NCBI GenBank assembly: GCA_035998445.1
Contig: DASYHQ010000061.1
Coordinates: 62,001-126,000 of the forward strand
Reading direction: 5' to 3'
From: Tepidisphaeraceae bacterium
GTDB lineage: Bacteria; Planctomycetota; Phycisphaerae; Tepidisphaerales; Tepidisphaeraceae
Length of the DNA: 64,000 nucleotides
In this document: one piece after another, positions 59,287-64,000 of the stretch
Layout: each line of letters opens with the position of its first letter
How positions within the stretch are numbered: the first letter of the stretch is position 1
Translations under genes and position numbers: made by a program
Notes under the pieces: model-generated
Database searches by the model: none
The model's input: the letters and a program-made list of their open reading frames with translations, nothing else
Told to the model about the DNA's origin: nothing

Positions 59287-59374
59287 ACGCAGCTTCGGTT
59301 TGCCCGGCGGTCGGGGTTGGACATAAGATAGACAACGCGGGGGCGGTTCCCCTTTTTTCACGAAGTCGCGTCTT

Positions 59375-59584
59375 ATGCCGAAGATCATCGTTCCTCCCAA
59401 TACCGGGTCCGTCCGCGTCGCCATGGGGTTGGGTGGCAAGTTCACCGTGTGGAACGGCAAGCAGGGCCAGCACGAGTTCAGCGTCGCGTGCCGCAACCGC
59501 GCCGCCGCCGTGAAGCTGGCCGCCGAGATCAACGCGCGCCGCAAAGAGGGGACGATCGAGGTGGAGTTCGACCCGGCGAAATAG
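59375..59584 (+). CDS. Small protein of unknown function upstream of the DUF58 gene
   Basis: A 69-residue basic protein: MPKIIVPPNTGSVRVAMGLG, GKFTVWNGKQGQHEFSVACR, NRAAAVKLAAEINARRKEGT and a short acidic end. Predicted beta hairpin plus one helix, with a coding-like pattern and 3 bases to the next start, which suggests coupling. I do not recognise the family. Confidence 0.6.
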   Translation: MPKIIVPPNTGSVRVAMGLGGKFTVWNGKQGQHEFSVACRNRAAAVKLAAEINARRKEGTIEVEFDPAK

Positions 59585-59587
59585 CTT

Positions 59588-60481
59588 ATGCCTGCCACCG
59601 ACACCGACAAACTTCTCTCCACCGAGTTCATGGCCCGCCTGGACCAGTTGGACCTCGTGTCGCGCAAGATGCTGGCGGGCAAGCTGAAGGGCGAGCGGCG
59701 CAGCAAACGGCGAGGGCAGTCGGTGGAGTTCGCTGACTTCCGCAACTACGTGATCGGCGACGATCTTCGCTTCATCGACTGGAACATCTACGGCCGGCTC
59801 GATCGGCTGTTCCTCAAGCTGTTTTTGGAAGAGGAAGACCTCTCGCTGTACATCCTGGTCGATGTCAGCAAGAGCAGCGACTACGGCACGCCGAACAAGG
59901 CCGCTTACATGAAGCAGGTGGCTGCGGCGCTGGGGTACGTGGGGCTGGTCAACTACAACCGCGTGAACATCGTGGCGCTGTCGGACAAGGTGGTCGCCGA
60001 GACCGGCCCGCTGCGTGGTCGCCAAAAAGTGCGGCAGATGATCGACTTCGTCGGCAAACTGGAACCGCAGGGCAGCAGCCACCTCGCCGAGGCCGCCAAG
60101 CGGTTTGCCTTGGCCAACCGCGGTAAGGGCGTCTGCGTCGTGCTGTCCGACTTCTTCGACAAGGCCGGCTACGAGAACGGCCTGCGCTACGTCGCCACCG
60201 GCACGTACGATCTGTTCGCAGTGCAGATCCTGAGCCCGCAGGAGATCGACCCTGATTTACAAGGCGACCTGAAGCTGCGCGACCTGGAAGATGACGACCT
60301 GGCCGAGGTCAGCATCACGGCGCCGCTGATCAAGCAGTACAAGACGAACCTGAACGCCTATTGCATGAGCGTGAAGGACTACGTCACCAAGCGCGGCGGC
60401 AGTTACCTGTTCAGCAGCACGGCGGTGCCGTTCGATACGCTGGTGCTGAATTACCTGAGGGATCGGGGGTTGCTGGGGTAG
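59588..60481 (+). CDS. DUF58 domain protein (MoxR partner)
   Basis: A 297-residue protein with the DUF58 signature: LDLVSRKMLAGKLKGERRSK, RRGQSVEFADFRNYVIGDDL, RFIDWNIYGRLDRLFLKLFL and EEEDLSLYILVDVSKSSDYG (VWA-like MIDAS D-x-S-x-S) and ECVVLSDFFD-type GVCVVLSDFFDKAGYENGL. These proteins occur with MoxR. Originally followed by the BatA-like gene; the GIY-YIG element now lies between them. Confidence 0.9.
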   Translation: MPATDTDKLLSTEFMARLDQLDLVSRKMLAGKLKGERRSKRRGQSVEFADFRNYVIGDDLRFIDWNIYGRLDRLFLKLFLEEEDLSLYILVDVSKSSDYGTPNKAAYMKQVAAALGYVGLVNYNRVNIVALSDKVVAETGPLRGRQKVRQMIDFVGKLEPQGSSHLAEAAKRFALANRGKGVCVVLSDFFDKAGYENGLRYVATGTYDLFAVQILSPQEIDPDLQGDLKLRDLEDDDLAEVSITAPLIKQYKTNLNAYCMSVKDYVTKRGGSYLFSSTAVPFDTLVLNYLRDRGLLG

Positions 60482-60519
60482 CGGTGCCGTAATGCACCTT
60501 GTGTAGCCGTTGTATAGAT

Positions 60520-60925
60520 TGTCATCCCGAGGGGAGCGGTAGCGACCCGAGGGATCGCGCACAGGGAAACCATCATGAAGCGGTACGATGTCTACATCCT
60601 CGCAAGCCCCTCGCGCGTCTTGTACGTCGGCGTGACGAGCGACTTGGCCGGACGCATGCACCAGCACCGCAACAGGCTCGTACCCGGGTTCACTGCGAGA
60701 TACGGCGTCACGCGACTCGTCTTTCGCGAGACGTTCGGCGACGTGACGCAGGCCATCGATTGGGAGAAGAAGATAAAAGGCTGGCGGCGAGAAAAGAAAG
60801 TAAAGCTGATCGAATCCGTCAACCCGGAGTGGCGAGACCTCTACGATGATTCGACGGAAGGTGGACCGGGGCCATCGCTGACTGTGGCGATCCCTCGGGT
60901 CGCTACCGCTCCCCTCGGGATGACA
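60520..60925 (+). mobile_element. F3 palindrome carrying a GIY-YIG nuclease gene
   Basis: The left arm is 60521-60558 and the right arm 60887-60924. They are perfect reverse complements over 38 bases (GTCATCCCGAGGGGAGCGGT at the left outer end). The 328-base interior holds most of a GIY-YIG nuclease gene whose frame runs through the right arm. The outer flanks T and A extend the terminus to TGTCATCC...GGATGACA, as in the short copies at 32048 and 41211. It is inserted between the DUF58 and BatA-like genes. Target duplication is not visible. Calling it mobile is inference. Confidence 0.75.
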
Positions 60926-61009
60926 ACCGGAGCGGGTGGCGACGTACTTGATGGGCCACCGATGACCCTTCGCGACCCGCTGCATCCGATCCGCCGTATA
61001 CTTGGGTGA
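60575..61009 (+). CDS. GIY-YIG endonuclease-fold protein
   Basis: A 144-residue protein. Residues 1-90 are a complete small GIY-YIG domain: YDVYILA and LYVGVT (the GIY and YIG strands), R27 in GRMHQH, FTARYGVTRLVFRETF, the helix IDWEKKIKGWRREKKVKLIE and the family-typical end NPEWRDLY. From residue 91 the sequence is unusual: residues about 105-117 (AIPRVATAPLGMT) are translated from the right arm of the palindrome and the rest from downstream DNA. Such single-domain nucleases cut DNA; many are of unknown role. It ends 3 bases before the BatA-like gene. Confidence 0.85.
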   Translation: MKRYDVYILASPSRVLYVGVTSDLAGRMHQHRNRLVPGFTARYGVTRLVFRETFGDVTQAIDWEKKIKGWRREKKVKLIESVNPEWRDLYDDSTEGGPGPSLTVAIPRVATAPLGMTTGAGGDVLDGPPMTLRDPLHPIRRILG

Positions 61010-61012
61010 TAC

Positions 61013-63040
61013 ATGTCCTGGTTCCCCACCTTCCTCAACCCCCTCACCGCCCTCATCGCGGCGGCGATCGCGATTCCGTCGCTGCTGTTGCTGTACTTCT
61101 TAAAGCTCCGGCGGCGCGAGGTGGCGGTGTCGTCCACCATTCTTTGGCGCAAGGCGATTCAGGACCTTCAGGTCAACTCGCCGTTCCAGAAGCTGCGGAA
61201 GAACCTCCTGCTGTTGCTACAGATGCTGCTGCTGATCGCGCTGCTGCTGGCGCTGTCGCGGCCCATGGCGAAGCTGGCGGCGACGGCGGGGAAGACGAGC
61301 GTTATTTTGATCGACCGCTCCGCCAGCATGAGCGCGCCCGACGTGGATGGCGGCACCCGGCTGGATGAGGCCAAGCGGCGGGCCCGCGACCTCGTGAACA
61401 CCATGGGGCGCGGCAGCAGCGCGATGGTGATCGCGTTCGACGACGTGCCGCAGACCATGCAGCCGTTCACCAGCGATGCGCAGGCGCTGCGCAACGCGAT
61501 CGATTCCATCCAGCCCACCGACCGCAAGAGCCGACTGCAGCAGGCGTATCAGTTGGCGGATGCGCAGGTGCAGTTCCTGCCCGAGCAGAACCGCACGAAC
61601 AAGGAACCGCCGGACGTGTGGTTGTATTCCGACGGCCGCATTGCCGATCCGGAAAACCTGCGGCTGACGGGTAACCTGAAGTACGAAAAGCTGGGTTCCG
61701 ACGACACCTCGAACATCGCCGTGGTGGCGGTGTCGGCGCGGCGGAACTACGAGCGGCCGACGGAAGTGCAGGTGTTTGCGCGGCTGGCGAGCTTCGGGCC
61801 GCAACCCGTTGAAGCGCCCGTGCAGCTGTCGGTCGCGGCGATCGATCCGGCCGATCCGACGAACCTGAATTTTCAGGTCAACCGCGTTGCCGGCACGAGC
61901 CTGGTGCCGGACCGGTGGGGGACGGACAAGCGCGAGCAGGAGGTGAAGGCGCGAAATTTGTCGCCGCGCGAAGGCGTGGAGTTCACGCTGGAACTCGACA
62001 CGGGTGCGGTGCTGAAGATCGAGCAGACGAACACCGATGGCGACGGCTTGGCCGCCGACGACGTGGCATACGTGGTGGTGCCTCCGCCACGAAATTTGGC
62101 GGTGTTGTACGTCGATGGGGGCGATGGCAACCCGTTCATCGAGCGGGCGCTGGACAGCCTGGACCTGAAGGACATGAAGCGGCTGACGCCGCAGCAGTAC
62201 GAGGCCCAGATCCCGACCGAATTCGATGTCATCGTCTTCGATCGCTACTCGCCCACCGCGCTGCCCCCGGCCGGCAACTTCGTATATCTGGGTGGCGTGC
62301 CACCGAACACGAAGCTGACGGCCGAGACGAAGGAGGGCAAGCGCGTGGTGGCGGAGGGGGGCGAGGTGCTCGACTGGAAGCGCGACCACCCGATCCTGCG
62401 GCACCTGGTGCTGTCGAAACTCTACGCCGCCGAGATGCTGAGCCTGCAACCGCCGCTGGATGCCGAAGTGCTGATCGAGGGCGTGAACGGGCCCATGCTG
62501 GTCCTGTATCGCGAGGGGCGCGGCACGCACCTGGTGGTGTCGTTCGACACGCTGCAGAGCAACTGGCCCACCCGGCCGAGCTTTCCGGTGTTCGTCTACA
62601 ACGCGATGCAGTTCCTGGCGCTCGGCACCGACATGAACGTGCGCCAGGCGTATGACCCCGGCGCGTCGCCGGTCATTCCCGCTCAGAACCTGCAGCGGGC
62701 GGGTGAAAGCGTTCGCCGGGTGCGGTTGAACGGCCCGGGTGGCTCGCGTGAGATCGACGTGCCACCGACCGGCGAGTTCGCGCTGCCGCCGTTGAACCAG
62801 GCCGGCATTTACACGCTGACGCCCGCCGTGCCACAGTTCGAGCAGATCGCGGTGAACCTGGTCGACCCGAGCGAGAGCAACCTGCTCCCCGTCGACACCG
62901 CGCCCGGCGGCGTCGGTGAGGCCGTCGCCACCACCAGTGGCCCGGCCCGCACGGAACTGTGGTGGTGGATCATCGCCTGCGTCGGCGTGCCGTTGCTGAT
63001 GATCGAATGGTGGGTGTATACGCGGCGCGTGCACCTGTAG
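61013..63040 (+). CDS. BatA-like VWA-domain membrane protein
   Basis: A 675-residue protein with two N-terminal helices (LTALIAAAIAIPSLLLLYFL, LLLLLQMLLLIALLLALS) and the N-terminal BatA pattern P...L..PSLLLLYFLKLRRREV. The VWA domain follows with a complete MIDAS: IDRSASM (101-105 DRSAS), and DVWLYSDG. The remainder is beta-rich (FARLASFGPQPVEAPVQLSV), with a GATase-like middle (VIVFDRYSPTALPPAGNFVY) and a final helix (LWWWIIACVGVPLLMIEWWV). It should work with MoxR and DUF58. Confidence 0.88.
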   Translation: MSWFPTFLNPLTALIAAAIAIPSLLLLYFLKLRRREVAVSSTILWRKAIQDLQVNSPFQKLRKNLLLLLQMLLLIALLLALSRPMAKLAATAGKTSVILIDRSASMSAPDVDGGTRLDEAKRRARDLVNTMGRGSSAMVIAFDDVPQTMQPFTSDAQALRNAIDSIQPTDRKSRLQQAYQLADAQVQFLPEQNRTNKEPPDVWLYSDGRIADPENLRLTGNLKYEKLGSDDTSNIAVVAVSARRNYERPTEVQVFARLASFGPQPVEAPVQLSVAAIDPADPTNLNFQVNRVAGTSLVPDRWGTDKREQEVKARNLSPREGVEFTLELDTGAVLKIEQTNTDGDGLAADDVAYVVVPPPRNLAVLYVDGGDGNPFIERALDSLDLKDMKRLTPQQYEAQIPTEFDVIVFDRYSPTALPPAGNFVYLGGVPPNTKLTAETKEGKRVVAEGGEVLDWKRDHPILRHLVLSKLYAAEMLSLQPPLDAEVLIEGVNGPMLVLYREGRGTHLVVSFDTLQSNWPTRPSFPVFVYNAMQFLALGTDMNVRQAYDPGASPVIPAQNLQRAGESVRRVRLNGPGGSREIDVPPTGEFALPPLNQAGIYTLTPAVPQFEQIAVNLVDPSESNLLPVDTAPGGVGEAVATTSGPARTELWWWIIACVGVPLLMIEWWVYTRRVHL

Positions 63041-63060
63041 ACCGCGTCTTCCACGTCATT

Positions 63061-63212
63061 CTTCTGTAGGACAGGCATTCCTGCCTGTCTCTCCCCCCGT
63101 ATTTCTTTCTGCTTCCCTTTTGTGGCACAGGCATTCCTGTCTGTGTCTCTTCTCTGTCTTTCCGCCTTTCCGCTGCCGGTGGGGCGGTCCATTCTTGTCT
63201 GTCTCTCTTTCG
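63061..63212. repeat. F1 cluster, left end of composite around F2
   Basis: CTTCTGTAGGACAGGCATTC, TTTGTGGCACAGGCATTCCT and GGCGGTCCATTCTTGTCTGT units facing right. Confidence 0.85.
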
Positions 63213-63221
63213 CTTGTCAGG

Positions 63222-63525
63222 AAGGAAGAGACGCGAAGACGCGAAGGCGCGAAGGAGGGGGCGAAGGAAAACGAAGGGCGTTGCGCTAATACGACGTCTA
63301 CCGCGCAGCGCGGGCGTAGAGATGGATAGCCTGTTCTTTGACAACCGAATACGCGATGCGGTGGACCGCACCGGCCACCGGATCGACCACCCGATGTTGC
63401 ACAATGGTGCAAAATGGTGCACGGAATCGCAGTTTGTCTTACCCAAACCGCCGTCGCGAGTGGCTTTGTCCTCTTCGCGGTTCTTCGCGTCTGCCCTTTG
63501 CGACCTTCGCGTTCTATTCTGGTGC
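63222..63525. repeat. F2 repeat with boxA-like motif
   Basis: GAAGACGCGAAGGCGCGAAG at the left, TCTTCGCGGTTCTTCGCGTC at the right, and a core with CTGTTCTTTGACAACCGAAT at 63331-63350 and CACAATGGTGCAAAATGGTG. Confidence 0.85.
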
Positions 63526-63527
63526 GC

Positions 63528-63667
63528 AAGAGAGACAGACAAGAATGTCCGTCCCGCCAAGAGAAGGAAGACAGTAGAGACACAGGCACGAATGCCTGTG
63601 CCACAGAAGAGAGAATACGGGGGGAGAGCGGGGGGAGAGACAGGCAGGAATGCCTGTCCTACAGAAG
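63528..63667. repeat. F1 cluster, right end of composite around F2
   Basis: GAGACAGACAAGAATGTCCG, GAGACACAGGCACGAATGCC and GAGACAGGCAGGAATGCCTG, opposite in orientation to 63061-63212. It ends 33 bases before the valS stop. Confidence 0.85.
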
Positions 63668-63700
63668 AGCATCCTGCCGGTCTCTCCGCCGCCGATGGTA

Positions 63701-64000
63701 TCAACCCAGCTTGGCCAGTTCCGCCTCGGCGTCGGCCAGTTGTTGCTGCGTTTGCTGCACCAAATGCGGCGGGGCCTTGGCGGTGTAGGCGGTGTTGCTG
63801 AGGCGGCCCTTCAGCGCGGCGATCTGCTTCGCCAAATCGTCCCGCTGTTTGGCGATGCGGGCCTTCTCGGCGTTCTCGTCGACCAGACCCTCGATGTACA
63901 CCTCGCACGCGCCGGCGGTGGCGCGCACGCTGTTAGCGGGGGGCGCCAGCAGTTCGTTGACGATGGCCGTCACCTTGCAGGTCGCCAGCGTCTCCACCAG
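63701..64000 (-). CDS. valS: Valyl-tRNA synthetase, C-terminal part (5' end outside window)
   Basis: The minus-strand frame runs off the right edge. The visible 99 residues include the end of the anticodon region and the Val-RS tRNA-binding coiled coil: YIEGLVDENAEKARIAKQRD, LAKQIAALKGRLSNTAYTAK and APPHLVQQTQQQLADAEAEL. G-L-V/I-D-x-x-A-E-x-A-R and G-K/R-L-S-N-x-x-Y/F-x-x-K-A-P are diagnostic of ValS. Only this fragment can be judged. Confidence 0.9.
   Translation of the reverse strand: MVETLATCKVTAIVNELLAPPANSVRATAGACEVYIEGLVDENAEKARIAKQRDDLAKQIAALKGRLSNTAYTAKAPPHLVQQTQQQLADAEAELAKLG

Noticed and set aside
63222-63801. 195-residue protein starting in the F2 repeat
   Set aside because: The MDSxxFDN reading in F2 is interrupted by a stop in the copy at 11980, so it is not a conserved coding sequence.

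Overview
The window is high-GC bacterial chromosome, most likely from a planctomycete of the class Phycisphaerae (Tepidisphaerales-like). The evidence is a PEP-CTERM exported protein, an HldE heptose enzyme implying a Gram-negative envelope, an McsA/McsB pair, a MoxR/DUF58/VWA cluster, GTG and TTG starts, and C-terminal zinc ribbons of the type CxxCGYDLR...CPEC that are common in planctomycetes. No rRNA, tRNA, CRISPR array, phage block or recognisable transposase was seen. Both ends cut genes: a methyltransferase on the left and valyl-tRNA synthetase on the right.

Layout. 1-2959 (minus): glycosyltransferase GT2, GT4 and a methyltransferase, chained by GTGA overlaps. 3053-3539: a RelBE/ParDE-like toxin-antitoxin pair. 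3547-7581: small membrane or secreted proteins of unknown function. 7662-11682: trpE, a PTPS-III-type pterin enzyme, mcsA and mcsB. 12518-16543: a small membrane protein with helix-turn-helix, a Gfo/Idh oxidoreductase and a general-stress cluster (58-residue membrane protein, YsnF/DUF2382, YflT-DUF2382). 16921-19089: divergent plsY and accD. 19396-25579: lipoprotein, orphan NarL-type regulator, acidic disordered protein, baeRF-like protein, PilZ protein and a secreted protein. 26496-33920: nuoJKLMN. 34654-38792: murA, a PEP-CTERM protein and hldE. 39210-45885: Gln-rich membrane protein, iron-type ABC binding protein and permease, NHL lipoprotein. 45890-51719: unknown membrane and zinc-ribbon proteins, SGNH hydrolase, EamA exporter. 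52149-63040: VWA/MoxR/DUF58/BatA-like cluster with LEA14 and macro-domain genes. 63701-64000: valS 3' end.

The most unusual part is between the genes. Almost every gap holds palindromic repeats from at least nine families, often nested in one another. All four gaps inside nuoJKLMN carry a different repeat family. One family (TGTCATCC...GGATGACA) occurs as short hairpins and once as a version whose perfect 38-bp arms enclose a GIY-YIG nuclease gene, which suggests a nuclease-borne mobile palindrome with empty derivatives. A second unexplained theme is five tandem arrays with different unit sequences but all with a period of exactly 21 bp. A third is a roughly 300-bp repeat (three copies) containing a motif like the rRNA antitermination boxA, found in two places inside larger inverted-repeat composites.

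All functional calls come from reading the sequence and recalling family motifs. No database search was run.
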